Below the pieces are notes generated by a model. It saw only the letters and a program-made list of their open reading frames with translations. It was not told where the DNA came from and did no database searches. Positions 53,589 to 62,153 of a stretch of 64,000 bases of DNA are shown here, piece by piece; the first letter of the stretch is position 1, and each line of letters opens with the position of its first letter. Source of the DNA: JAJEEA01 sp965116765 (GTDB lineage Bacteria > Acidobacteriota > Vicinamibacteria > Vicinamibacterales > UBA8438). The stretch spans positions 1,922,001 to 1,986,000 of the forward strand of contig OZ220718.1 of NCBI GenBank assembly GCA_965116765.1. The letters run 5' to 3'. Both the position numbers and the translations under genes were made by a program.

Positions 53589-54020
53589 GTGCTCCAGGCG
53601 GCCGATCAGATCCTGACCGGTTGGAAGACCCTGTTCGCCCACGGGCCGGTCGAGAGCCTCGTGCGCGCCCGGCAGAGCGAGTACTACCAGGCCATCCGCG
53701 AGAGCTCCTCGCAGGGCGAGAGCACGGCATTCGTCGCCTTCATGCTGGACACGATTCTCGCCGCGGTCCGGACCCCCCAAGAAGCCCCCCATGTAAGCCC
53801 CCAAGTTCGACGGCTGTTGGCCGTGCTGACCGGCGAGATGTCCCGGCGCGACATCCTCCACGCGCTCGGCCTCAGCGATCGCAAGTCGCTGCGCGAGCGC
53901 TACCTGTTGCCTGCGCTACAGGGCGGGTACGTGGAGATGACCCGTCCCGACGCACCCAGCGCCAGGAACCAGAGGTACCGGCTGACCGCGCTGGGGCGAC
54001 GGCTGCGGTCGACGCTGTGA
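53589..54020 (+). pseudogene. C-terminal remnant of a Fic-family protein
   Basis: The 143-residue frame resembles the tail of Fic proteins: WKTLFAHGPVESLVRARQSE, ESTAFVAFMLDTILAAV and a winged helix (LTGEMSRRDILHALGLSDRK, SLRERYLLPALQGGYVEMTR). The catalytic Fic domain with HPFxxGNGR, which should precede it, is absent, and the VOC gene ends only 38 bases upstream. The GTG at 53589 gives an open frame, so a short protein could still be made. The simplest reading is a deletion remnant. Confidence 0.6.
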
Positions 54021-54053
54021 CGATGCCGGAACAGGACAGCGAGGGCAGCTTTC

Positions 54054-55157
54054 TCACGGGCGCGGTTCCACGCCGCGGCGCGCGATGCGTTCGAGCTGCG
54101 GCTGGATGGACGACATCACCGCGGCGAAGACGACGAGCGCCCAGCCGACCGACAGGATGAGCTGCAGGCCGACGAGCATCCGCGCCGGCGCGGTGGCCGG
54201 GGCGATGCCGGTGTAGTCCGCGACGACGGCGGCGAAGAAGGAGAACGACACCCAGTCGCCGATGCCCGCCGCCGACGCGCCGGTGAACGAGCCCGGCGCG
54301 AAGCGCTCCAGCGTGCCGCAGAAGCCGGCGAACACGAGGATGATGGCGAGGTAGCCGGCCGCGAAGCCGCCGATCGGGATCCACATCACCCGCAGGTACT
54401 CGGCGAGCTGCGAGTACACGCGGAGACGCGGCTCCAGCCACGCGGCGGCGGCGCGGCCCGCGAGGAACATGACGGCCGGGACGGCGAACTGCGCCGTCGT
54501 CAGTATCCCGAGTCCGATGAGGGCTTCCGCGAGGGGGATGGGCACCCGGGAGAGCAGATCGACGACGAAGAGCGAGACGTAGACCCCCAGCGAACCGGCG
54601 AGGAGCAAGGCGGGCGGACGGGAGTAGCGCCGTCCGGCCGCGTTCCGGCTCAGGAAGCCCACGATGAGGGCGACCGTCGGCATCATGAGCAGGGCGGTGG
54701 CCACTCCCGCCAGTCCGAGGGCCGGCGCCACGCCCAGGGCCAGCAGCACGCTCATCACCAGCGACTCGAAGCTCGCGTCGCGGTAGGTCTGCACGCGCTG
54801 GATCCCGAGCCCGTCCAGCAGGCCCACCCCCAGCCCGAGCACCGGCGGCACGTAGACCCCGACACCAAACCCGACGTCCTGGCCGCCACCGATCAGGGCC
54901 ATGACCGCGCCGAGCAGCGCCCCCACGAGGATGCCGGTCGACCGGCCGTTGCCCTCGCCCATCCGCAGGCAGAGCCCCACGCCGACCGCAACGCCGCAGC
55001 CGGCCCCCATCAGCACGTAGTTGTGAGCCTCGGTGATGGCGTAGCCGAACGGTACGACGACCACGAGCACCGCCGCGGCGACCTGCAGCGAGCGCCACGC
55101 CACCAGGCCCAACGCCGCCGGCAGCGGGCGGTCACGCGGCAGCGGAATGACGGGCAC
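54054..55157 (-). CDS. Polytopic membrane protein with ion-channel-like C-terminus
   Basis: A 367-residue protein with about nine hydrophobic segments. The last part has the shape of a two-helix ion channel pore: a helix, then IGDWVSFSFFAAVVADYTGI and APATAPARMLVGLQLILSVG. In potassium channels the loop carries T-V-G-Y-G-D; here it reads VADYTGIAP, so the selectivity filter is not conserved. It starts with GTG at 55157, 12 bases after the ankyrin gene stop, and ends the DUF1592 operon. Function is unknown. Confidence 0.6.
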   Translation of the reverse strand: MPVIPLPRDRPLPAALGLVAWRSLQVAAAVLVVVVPFGYAITEAHNYVLMGAGCGVAVGVGLCLRMGEGNGRSTGILVGALLGAVMALIGGGQDVGFGVGVYVPPVLGLGVGLLDGLGIQRVQTYRDASFESLVMSVLLALGVAPALGLAGVATALLMMPTVALIVGFLSRNAAGRRYSRPPALLLAGSLGVYVSLFVVDLLSRVPIPLAEALIGLGILTTAQFAVPAVMFLAGRAAAAWLEPRLRVYSQLAEYLRVMWIPIGGFAAGYLAIILVFAGFCGTLERFAPGSFTGASAAGIGDWVSFSFFAAVVADYTGIAPATAPARMLVGLQLILSVGWALVVFAAVMSSIQPQLERIARRGVEPRP

Positions 55158-55169
55158 GGTCGGCCGCCC

Positions 55170-56546
55170 TCACCGCGGGGGCTCGGGGGCGGTGGGCGAG
55201 GTGGCGCCGAGGCCCAGGAGCAGCGCCTCCATGTCGGGCCAGCGGCGCCCGAGGTTGGCGTAGAAGACGCCCTGTGCGATGGTCAGCGGCGTCCAGCCCC
55301 GCTCGTTGACGGGGTTCAGCGCAGCCCCGTGCTCGAGCAGGTAGAGGACGAGCTCGGGCGAGCCGCGCATGACCGCGCCGTGGAGGGCGGCATCGCCGTT
55401 GGCGTCGACGGTGGTGACCGAGTCGCCCAGCGCCGCCATCAGCTTCACCGCTTCCAGCGCCTCCTCGGCGCTGCCGGGGCTCTCGCTCGACGACCAGATG
55501 CCGACGCCGGCCGCCACCAGGAGCGCGGTGGTGCCGTCCTCGTTGGCGGTGAGGGGGTTGGCGCCGAGATCGAGAAGCAGGCGCATCATGTCGAGGTCGA
55601 CGGCCTTGGCGGCGAGGAGGAACGGGGTCGCGCCGGTGCGGTTGAGCTGGTTGCGGTAGCCGTCGCGCGGCTCCGCCGTCTGGCGGGCGTCGACGTCGGC
55701 GCCGTGGGCGACGAGGGCGCGGGCCAGCTCGAGGTCGGTGACGGTGCCGGTGGGGAACGCGGCGGGGTTGTTGAAGTGCCGGTTCGGGCGGCGGGTCCAG
55801 ACGAGCTGGTGGAGCGGCGTCCACCCCGGCCCCGCCGCCGCCGCGTCGGCGCCGTGCTCGAGGAGCTGCACCGCCACGTCGTAGCGCGCGTTGACGACCG
55901 CGAGGTGGAGGGCGCTCGTGCCGTCGGGCAGGGCCAAATTCACGTCGGCCCCGGCCGCGAGCAACGCCTCGACGGCGGCGCCGTGGCCCGCGCGGACCGC
56001 GAACGCGAGCGGCGTGAAGCCGCCGTCGGAGCGGGCGTCGACATCGGCCCCCGCCGCTACCAGGGGCGCGACGACCGCCGCGTGGCCCTCGGCCGACGCC
56101 CACATCAGCGCGGTCTGCCCGCGCCACCCTTCCCGGGCGTCGACCGTCGCCGCCGCGCCGTGACGCAGCAGGGCCTCGACGCTGTCGACGACGCCGGTCC
56201 GCGCCGCCGCCATCAGCGGCATCTCGCCCTCCGGCGACGCCCGGTTCGCGTCGGCCCCGGCCGCGAGCAGCGCCTCGACGACCTCGGGATGTCCACCGGC
56301 CGACGCCAGCACGAGCGGCGTCACCCCGTGGCGTGTCGCAGCGTCGACCTCCCCGCCGGTGTCCAGCAGCCGGGCGACCGCCGCCTCGTCACCCGCGTGC
56401 GCGGCCTCGTGCAGCGGCGTCGCGTCGTCGAACGACTGCGCCAGGGACGCGTCGGGAATCCCCGGACTCGCGGCAAGCGCGACGAGCGCGGCAAGGCCGA
56501 ACCCGCGCGGTACGAGGGCCAATGGCCGCGCGAGCGCCGCACTCAT
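55170..56546 (-). CDS. Exported ankyrin-repeat protein
   Basis: A 458-residue protein with a signal peptide (ALVPRGFGLAALVALAASPG) followed by eight to ten ankyrin repeats of about 33 residues (TPLHEAAHAGDEAAVARLLD, TPLVLASAGGHPEVVEALLA, TALMWASAEGHAAVVAPLVA, SALHLAVVNARYDVAVQLLE). Ankyrin stacks mediate protein binding, here on the periplasmic or outer side. ATG at 56546 with GGAG upstream was chosen because it places the signal at the N-terminus. It is 90 bases downstream of the DUF1552 gene and 12 bases upstream of the channel-like gene, all in one direction. Confidence 0.85.
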   Translation of the reverse strand: MSAALARPLALVPRGFGLAALVALAASPGIPDASLAQSFDDATPLHEAAHAGDEAAVARLLDTGGEVDAATRHGVTPLVLASAGGHPEVVEALLAAGADANRASPEGEMPLMAAARTGVVDSVEALLRHGAAATVDAREGWRGQTALMWASAEGHAAVVAPLVAAGADVDARSDGGFTPLAFAVRAGHGAAVEALLAAGADVNLALPDGTSALHLAVVNARYDVAVQLLEHGADAAAAGPGWTPLHQLVWTRRPNRHFNNPAAFPTGTVTDLELARALVAHGADVDARQTAEPRDGYRNQLNRTGATPFLLAAKAVDLDMMRLLLDLGANPLTANEDGTTALLVAAGVGIWSSSESPGSAEEALEAVKLMAALGDSVTTVDANGDAALHGAVMRGSPELVLYLLEHGAALNPVNERGWTPLTIAQGVFYANLGRRWPDMEALLLGLGATSPTAPEPPR

Positions 56547-56636
56547 CGCTCTCCGACCACGGCTCAGCCGGGATATCCGCGCGCGGCACCCGGCGGCCCG
56601 CCGCCGGCGCCCTGATCGGCTCGTCATCCGCATGGT

Positions 56637-57989
56637 CTACACGTCCGCCAACGGCGCCAGCTCCCGTAGCCGCCCGGTGCTGTCGCCCAGCCCGTCGTCG
56701 AGCCGCACCCCCGCCTTGTCGAGCTGGCTGACGAGCAGGTTCGTCATCGGCGTGTCGCGCGGATACTGCAGGTGCCGCCCGCCCTTCAGCTGCCCGCCGC
56801 TGCCGCCGACGAGCATCAGCGGCAGGTCGTAGTGCAGGTGCTTGTTGCTGTCGCTGAGCGACGCGCCGTAGAGCAGCAGCGAGTTGTCGAGCAGCGAGCC
56901 GTCGCCGTCCGGCGTCGAGGCCAGGGTCTCGAGGAAGCCGCGGAAGAGCGACACGTGGTAGGTGTTGATCTTCGCGAGCTGGGCCAGCTTCAACGGGTCG
57001 TAGCGATGGTGCGAGATGCCGTGGTGCGACTCGGGGATGCCGACCTCGGGATAGGCGCGGCCGTTCAGCTCGCGGCCCAGCATGAACGTGAAGACGCGGG
57101 TGATGTCGGCCTGCCAGGCGAGCGCGGTGAGATCGAACATCAGCCCCACGTGGTCGGAGTACGACTCGGGGACGCCGACTGGCCGGGCGAGCTCGGGCAG
57201 CTCGGTGTCGCTCTGCTCCGAGAGCTGGATGCGCCGCTCGATGGCGCGCACCGCGTCGAGGTACTGCGTCACCCGCGCGCGGTCGCCGGCCCCGACCTCG
57301 CGCTCGAGGCGCGCGAGGTCGGCCCCGATGGCGTCGAGAATGCTGCGGTCCTTGCGGAACTGCGCGCGCCGCTCGGCCGTCGAGCCGCCCTCGCCGAAGA
57401 GCCGCTCGAAGACGACACGCGGGTTGTTCTCCATCGGCAGCGGCGTCGTGGGGTCGCGCCACGCGATGGTGTTCATGTAGATGCAGCTGTAGCCGTTCTC
57501 GCAGTTGCCGACGAGGAAGTCGCGGTCGATGGCGAGCTCGAGCGACGGCAGCGGCGTCGTCCGGCCGAGCTGGCCGGCCGCGATCTGGTCGGCGGTCATC
57601 CCCGCCCGCACGTCGGCCCCCTCCGTCTCCTTCGGGTGCACGCCGTTGAGCCAGGTCGCGGTGGCGCGGGTGTGCTCGCCGTTGCCGTCGCCGAGGGCCT
57701 CGGCCTGGCCCTGCGCGAGCCCGCTCAGCACCACCATGCGGTCGCGGAACGGGTCGAGGGGACGCAGCGTCGGCGACAGCTCCAGCGCCGTCTTCGCCGC
57801 CGGCGTCCACGACTCCATCGCCATGCCGTTGGGCAGGTACACCCACCCGAGGCGGCGCACCGGCTCGGCCGCGCGGACGCCGACGCCGGCCAGGGCCGGG
57901 GTCATCGCGTCGAGCATCGGGAGGGCCAGCGCCGCCCCCGCGCCGCGCAGGAACGTGCGCCGCGGCAGCGTCTTTCGGGTGATGATCAT
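56637..57989 (-). CDS. DUF1552 domain protein (second copy)
   Basis: A 450-residue DUF1552 protein. The Tat-like signal PRRTFLRGAGAALALPMLDA and the landmarks RRLGWVYLPNGMAM, YMNTIAW, PMENNPRVVFERLFGEGGS, YLDAVRAIERRI and HHGISHHRYDPLKLAQLAKI parallel the copy at 6370-7704 closely. Its ATG overlaps the stop of the upstream DUF1592 gene by four bases, exactly as in the other copy. The operon then differs, continuing with ankyrin and channel-like genes rather than a lipoprotein and a quinoprotein. Confidence 0.88.
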   Translation of the reverse strand: MIITRKTLPRRTFLRGAGAALALPMLDAMTPALAGVGVRAAEPVRRLGWVYLPNGMAMESWTPAAKTALELSPTLRPLDPFRDRMVVLSGLAQGQAEALGDGNGEHTRATATWLNGVHPKETEGADVRAGMTADQIAAGQLGRTTPLPSLELAIDRDFLVGNCENGYSCIYMNTIAWRDPTTPLPMENNPRVVFERLFGEGGSTAERRAQFRKDRSILDAIGADLARLEREVGAGDRARVTQYLDAVRAIERRIQLSEQSDTELPELARPVGVPESYSDHVGLMFDLTALAWQADITRVFTFMLGRELNGRAYPEVGIPESHHGISHHRYDPLKLAQLAKINTYHVSLFRGFLETLASTPDGDGSLLDNSLLLYGASLSDSNKHLHYDLPLMLVGGSGGQLKGGRHLQYPRDTPMTNLLVSQLDKAGVRLDDGLGDSTGRLRELAPLADV

Positions 57990-60430
57990 GATTCCGCTCT
58001 CCTCATCCTGAACGGCGCGCTCTCGACGATGCCGACGACGAGCGACGAGAACCGGTAGCCGTCCTCCGCCGCGCCGCGGGTGATGGCGCGCACCGCCGGG
58101 GCGTCGTAGTGCTCGAGGCCGCGCCCGAGGGCATAGGTCAGCAGCTTCTCGGTCAGGGTGCCGACGAACCGCTCCGGCCGGCCCGCGAGGGTCTCGCGCA
58201 GCCCCGCCGCCCCGTCGAAGCGGGTGCCGTCGGGCAGCTCGCCGGTGGCGTCGATGGGGGTGCCGGCGACGCTGCGGGTGCGGAAGCGCCCCACCGCGTC
58301 GAACTGCTCGAGCGCGAAGCCCGGCGGGTCCATCAGCCGGTGGCAGCTCGCACAGACCGGGTTCGCGCGGTGGCGCTCGGTCGCCTCGCGCATCGAGAGC
58401 GCCTCGCCCGCGCCCGTCGTCTCCTCGAGGGCCGGCACGTCCGGGGGCGGCAGGGCGGGCGGGGTCCCCAGCAGGTTCTCGAGCACCCACTTGCCGCGCA
58501 GCACCGGCGACGTGCGGTTCGGGTAGGACGTGACCGACAGGATGCTCGCGTGGCCGAGCAGCCCCCGCCGCGCCTCGTGCGCCACGGGAACGCGCCGGAA
58601 GTGGCTGCCGTAGACGCCCGGCATGCCGTAGTGGCGCGCGAGCCGCTCGTTGACGAACGTGTAGTCCGCCGTCAGCAGGTCGAGGACGCCGCGGTCCTCG
58701 CGGAAGACGCTCTCGACCAGCAGCTCCGTCTCGCGGCGCATCGCCTGGCGCAGCCCCTCGCCGACGTCGGGGAACCGGTCCTCGTCGGGGACGACGGCCG
58801 GGACGTTCCGCAGGTAGAGCCACTGGCTCGCGAAGCTCGTGACCAGCGCGCGCGACCGCTCGTCGGCGAGCATGCGCCGCGCCTGCGCCTCGAGCACCGC
58901 CGGGTCGCGCAGCCGGCCCGCCTCCGCGAGGTCGAGCAGCTCGTCGTCGGGAATGCTGCTCCACAGGAAGAACGACAGCCGCGACGCGAGCTCGAGGTCG
59001 CTGACCGCGTAGCTCTCCCCCGCCGCGACCCCGGCCGGGTCGCGCTCGACCCGCAGCACGAACTCGGGGCTCGCGAGCAGCCACCGCAGGGCCATCTCGA
59101 CGCCGGCGTCGAAGCCGCCCTCCCGGCGGCCGTCGTCGAAGAACCCGAGGAGGACGTCGAGATCGGCCGGGGTGACGGGGCGCCGGTAGGCGCGGCGCGC
59201 GAGAGCCGACACGATTCGGCGCGCGCACGCGACCTCCTCGGCCCCGGCCGCCCCGTCGCCGGGACGGCACACGAAGATGCGCCGGCGGCTCGGCGTCTCC
59301 TCGGCCGGGGGGGCGCCGGCGGCCGCGAACGGCCCGGTGACGGTGACGCTGCCCAGGTACGGCTGCACCCGGGTGTCGCCGCCGGTGATGCTGGTGTAGG
59401 GCCGCAGGTAGGGCTGGCGCAGCGTCTCGGGATACGCCGCCGTCTTCCGCACGAACGTCACCCGCAGCTCGCGCGGCCCCGCCCCGACCGGGAGCCGGAA
59501 CTCCCAGTCGCGATCGATGTTCCGCTGCCGGTCGCGCCAAGCGCGGCGCTCGTCGCCGTCGCGCGGCCCGGCGGGCGGCGGCCCGCCGGCGGTGAAGGTC
59601 CGCACCAGCTCGCCGTCCAGGCTCACCTCCACCGTGTGCGGCACCTCGAAGACGGCGAGGTTGTCGCCGGCGTTGCGGGCGAGGCGGACGCGGAAGTCGT
59701 ACTCGGCGTCCTCCGGAAACGTGTGGCGGAACGCGCCGCCGCCGCGGGTGCCGAACGGCATGCCCGCCACCCAGTCGTCCTGCGGCAGGTCGCTCGCGAG
59801 GCGGAACACCTCGGCGGTGGCCGAGGGGGCGGGGCGCCCGACCGCCACGCGGGCGATCTTGCGCGCGGCCGCCAGGTAGCGCTCGAGCAGGGTCGGCGAG
59901 ACCCCGAGCACCCCCGCGATGTTGTCGAAGCCGTAGCTCGCGCCGTCGGCCGGCAGCAGCTCCGCGACGTCGATCTCCAGGTCGAGGAGGTCGCGCACCG
60001 CGTGGTGGTACTCGGTCCGGTTCAGCCGGTGGAACGCCTCGGTGCGGCCGGGGTCGGGGTTGGCCGCGGCGTGCCGATCCAGCTCGGCCTCCAGCCAGCC
60101 GACGAACCGGTCGTAGGTCTCCGCGTCGGGCCGCGGCCGCGGCGCCGGAGGCATGGCCCCCGCCCGCAGCTTTCGGACCACCGTCTCCCACACCGCGGGC
60201 GCCGCCGCCACCGCGCCCACATCGTGCTCGTCGAGGGCCAGCCCCGCCGTGCGCATGCGGCCGTTGTGGCAGGTCACGCAGTAGCGGTCCAGCAGCTCCC
60301 GCTGCCAACCGCCTGACGGGCCGGGCTGCTCCCCAGCCTCTGCTGCGTGGGCCGGACGGGCGCCGGCCAACCCGGCGGCCAGGGCGAGCGCCGCGCAGGC
60401 CAGTGCGGCAAGGTGTCGCGCTGCAGACAT
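57986..60430 (-). CDS. DUF1592/DUF1588/DUF1585 multidomain cytochrome c-like protein (second copy)
   Basis: An 814-residue exported protein with the same domain order as the copy at 7701-10160: signal peptide, PSD1-type haem site CVTCHNGRMRTAGLALDEHD, DUF1587/DUF1595 (RTEAFHRLNRTEYHHAVRDL), DUF1592 (SDLELASRLSFFLW), DUF1588 with a second CASCH site (CHRLMDPPGFALEQFDAVGR) and DUF1585. Both haem motifs are intact. ATG at 60430 heads a four-gene minus-strand operon. The intact pair of paralogues in one window suggests family expansion in this genome. Confidence 0.88.
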   Translation of the reverse strand: MSAARHLAALACAALALAAGLAGARPAHAAEAGEQPGPSGGWQRELLDRYCVTCHNGRMRTAGLALDEHDVGAVAAAPAVWETVVRKLRAGAMPPAPRPRPDAETYDRFVGWLEAELDRHAAANPDPGRTEAFHRLNRTEYHHAVRDLLDLEIDVAELLPADGASYGFDNIAGVLGVSPTLLERYLAAARKIARVAVGRPAPSATAEVFRLASDLPQDDWVAGMPFGTRGGGAFRHTFPEDAEYDFRVRLARNAGDNLAVFEVPHTVEVSLDGELVRTFTAGGPPPAGPRDGDERRAWRDRQRNIDRDWEFRLPVGAGPRELRVTFVRKTAAYPETLRQPYLRPYTSITGGDTRVQPYLGSVTVTGPFAAAGAPPAEETPSRRRIFVCRPGDGAAGAEEVACARRIVSALARRAYRRPVTPADLDVLLGFFDDGRREGGFDAGVEMALRWLLASPEFVLRVERDPAGVAAGESYAVSDLELASRLSFFLWSSIPDDELLDLAEAGRLRDPAVLEAQARRMLADERSRALVTSFASQWLYLRNVPAVVPDEDRFPDVGEGLRQAMRRETELLVESVFREDRGVLDLLTADYTFVNERLARHYGMPGVYGSHFRRVPVAHEARRGLLGHASILSVTSYPNRTSPVLRGKWVLENLLGTPPALPPPDVPALEETTGAGEALSMREATERHRANPVCASCHRLMDPPGFALEQFDAVGRFRTRSVAGTPIDATGELPDGTRFDGAAGLRETLAGRPERFVGTLTEKLLTYALGRGLEHYDAPAVRAITRGAAEDGYRFSSLVVGIVESAPFRMRRAES

Positions 60431-60519
60431 GTCGTGTGTACTCGCCGTAGTATCCGGACGAAGGGGAACGGTGTCAATCGCCGGCCAGCAGCACAGGCCG
60501 GGACGAGTCGACGGCGGGC

Positions 60520-60525
60520 TACAAT
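60520..60525 (+). promoter_or_regulatory. TACAAT -10-like hexamer upstream of the DUF433 gene
   Basis: TACAAT lies 41 bases before the ATG at 60566 in otherwise GC-rich DNA. No confident -35 element was found. Confidence 0.3.
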
Positions 60526-60565
60526 GGTCGAGTCACCGGGCCATGCGAGGCGAGGAACGTGGCCG

Positions 60566-60821
60566 ATGGCGTTCACCAGGATCACAGCCGACGCTGCCGC
60601 ATGGGGCCTCCGCATTCGAGACCTGCGCGTGCCGGTAGCCACGGTCGTCGGGATGGTTGCCGACGGCATGAGCACGACCGATATCCTTCGCGCCTGTCCG
60701 GACCTGGAAGCCGAGGACGTCATCGAGGCCCCTTCTTGTTTCGCAGCCCGACGCGGTTCGTGAACGAGAGATCGCACTGCTCTCGACAGGATCCATGCGC
60801 CGGGGAGTCGTGCAGCGCTAG
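60566..60821 (+). pseudogene. DUF433 antitoxin-like protein with a one-base frameshift
   Basis: From ATG 60566 the frame reads MAFTRITADAAAW, then RIRDLRVPVATVVGMVADGM and STTDILRACPDLEAEDVIEA, the DUF433 helix-turn-helix fold found as antitoxin to PIN-like toxins. After a CCCC run at 60729-60732 the frame goes off-family and stops at 60761-60763. Removing one C continues with DAVREREIALLSTGS, the expected DUF433 tail, to a TAG at 60819-60821, giving 84 residues, normal for the family. The gene is therefore probably disrupted by one inserted base. No toxin partner follows directly. Confidence 0.6.
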
Positions 60822-60854
60822 GAGTCTGCGCCGTAGAACGGTGCAGGCTCCTAG
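60818..60854. repeat. 12-bp inverted repeat (hairpin) after the DUF433 gene
   Basis: CTAGGAGTCTGC (60818-60829) pairs with GCAGGCTCCTAG (60843-60854) with one G-U position and a 13-base loop. No T run follows. It may be a terminator-like structure or the end of a lost mobile element. Confidence 0.5.
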
Positions 60855-60974
60855 CAGGGTTGGTTGGGCGCCCAGCGGAGCCGAAGGCGACGATGGGCGG
60901 GCTAGCGATCCTGCCAGCCGACGAGCCGGAACCCGGCGAGTCGTCGGCCAACCGGTCGTGCGGAGGTCGCTCGA

Positions 60975-61259
60975 ATGAACGTGACGCTCAATCTGAACCC
61001 TGAACTCGGACACCGCCTGCGACAGGCAGCCGAACACCGCGGCGTACCGGTCGACGCGTACACCGTTCAACTGCTCGAACGGCATCTCCCGGACGACCGT
61101 CGCGGTGCGGATCTCGTAGCTGTACTTCAGTCGTGGATGGACGAACAGGATGGCGGTGAACAACGGGCAACCGGCGACTACCTCGTTCGCGCACTGGACG
61201 AAGACCGCTGGTCCGAGCGCCCGCACTTCCCTTCAGAACAGAAGGGCGCCACCTGGTGA
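60975..61259 (+). CDS. Antitoxin of a PIN toxin pair, ribbon-helix-helix-like
   Basis: A 94-residue protein. The N-terminus alternates as a beta strand then two helices (MNVTLNLNPELGHRLRQAAE, VDAYTVQLLERHL), the shape of ribbon-helix-helix antitoxins that bind DNA as dimers. The C-terminal 45 residues are acidic and would wrap the toxin. ATG at 60975 has GGAGGT upstream. Its TGA overlaps the GTG start of the toxin (GTGA), so the pair is translationally coupled. Confidence 0.7.
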   Translation: MNVTLNLNPELGHRLRQAAEHRGVPVDAYTVQLLERHLPDDRRGADLVAVLQSWMDEQDGGEQRATGDYLVRALDEDRWSERPHFPSEQKGATW

Positions 61260-61720
61260 GTCTGGTGGTCGCGCTCGACGCCGGACCATTGGGGCTGGTG
61301 ACGAACCCCAAGCGCTCGCCAGAGAGCCTGGCATGCGCCCGTTGGCTTCAGGGCCTGGTTGCGGCCGGCTCCCGCGTCGTTCTGCCAGAAATCGCCGACT
61401 ACGAGGTTCGCCGGGAGCTGTTGCGAGGTCGTCGGGCTCAAGGACTCCAACGCCTCGATGCGCTTGTCGACCTGGTCGAGTACTTGCCGCTCTCGACAGC
61501 CGCGATGCGACAAGCGGCGGTGTTCTGGGCGGAGGCTCGTCAACGGGGAAGGCCGACCGCCGACGATCGAGCACTCGATGGCGACGTCATTCTGGCGGCA
61601 CAGGTCGCGACCCTGGAGCCGACGGCCGGCATCGTCGCCACGACGAATGTCGGTCATCTATCTCGCTACGTTCACGCAGCGCTCTGGCGGGACATCGGCC
61701 ACGACTCCGTAACCGTTTGA
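61256..61720 (+). CDS. PIN-domain toxin (VapC-like)
   Basis: A 154-residue PIN-fold ribonuclease-like protein. Acidic active-site residues are visible: Asp8 in VVALDAGPLG, Glu in LPEIADYEVRRELL, and Asp residues in DRALDGDVILAAQ; the late TTNVGHL segment matches the final strand. Such toxins cleave RNA and are neutralised by the preceding antitoxin gene. The start is GTG at 61256. This module looks intact, in contrast to the broken one at 32046-32475. Confidence 0.75.
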   Translation: MSLVVALDAGPLGLVTNPKRSPESLACARWLQGLVAAGSRVVLPEIADYEVRRELLRGRRAQGLQRLDALVDLVEYLPLSTAAMRQAAVFWAEARQRGRPTADDRALDGDVILAAQVATLEPTAGIVATTNVGHLSRYVHAALWRDIGHDSVTV

Positions 61721-61724
61721 GTCA

Positions 61725-61890
61725 TCAGTGGTCGCCGTCGATGCGGCTACGCGCCACCAGCGCCGCCGCGCCGTGCTCGTCGAGGGCCAGCCCCGCCGTC
61801 CGCATCCCGCCGTTGTGGCAGCTCACACAGGTCCGTCCGGGTACTGCCTTCGGGAACGAGTGCTCGCCGGTCCGGCCGAGATCCACAGGA
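61725..61890 (-). pseudogene. Remnant of a third DUF1592-type cytochrome N-terminus
   Basis: On the minus strand the frame ending TGA at 61725-61727 encodes CVSCHNGGMRTAGLALDEHG, nearly identical to the haem segment of the intact protein at 57986-60430 (CVTCHNGRMRTAGLALDEHD). The DNA is correspondingly alike (compare 61771-61833 with 60221-60284). Preceding residues read HSFPKAVPGRT and no signal peptide is visible. Only about 35 recognisable codons remain, directly after the PIN toxin gene. The 5' limit given is approximate. Confidence 0.6.
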
Positions 61891-62153
61891 CGAGAGTCTT
61901 CCGTCGGGGCGGGAGACCCGACGCGTTCTTGAACATCTGCTTCAAATTGTCATGACGATTTGAAGTGGCGGTGCCGAATCAACGACTTGCGCAGGCTCCC
62001 GGAGGATGGCCGTCGCGGGCCGCGCCGCAACCGTACTCACGGTCGGACCCAGGGCGGCGGAAGCGGGATCACCATCCGGCGAACACGCACCGCCGGGCAG
62101 GCGGCTCGAGCCGGCAAGTGCGGTAGACTGGCGCCGATTCCAGGAGGAAAGAC

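Noticed and set aside
58109..60316. 735-residue plus-strand ORF
   Set aside because: It is a shadow of the second DUF1592 gene on the other strand.
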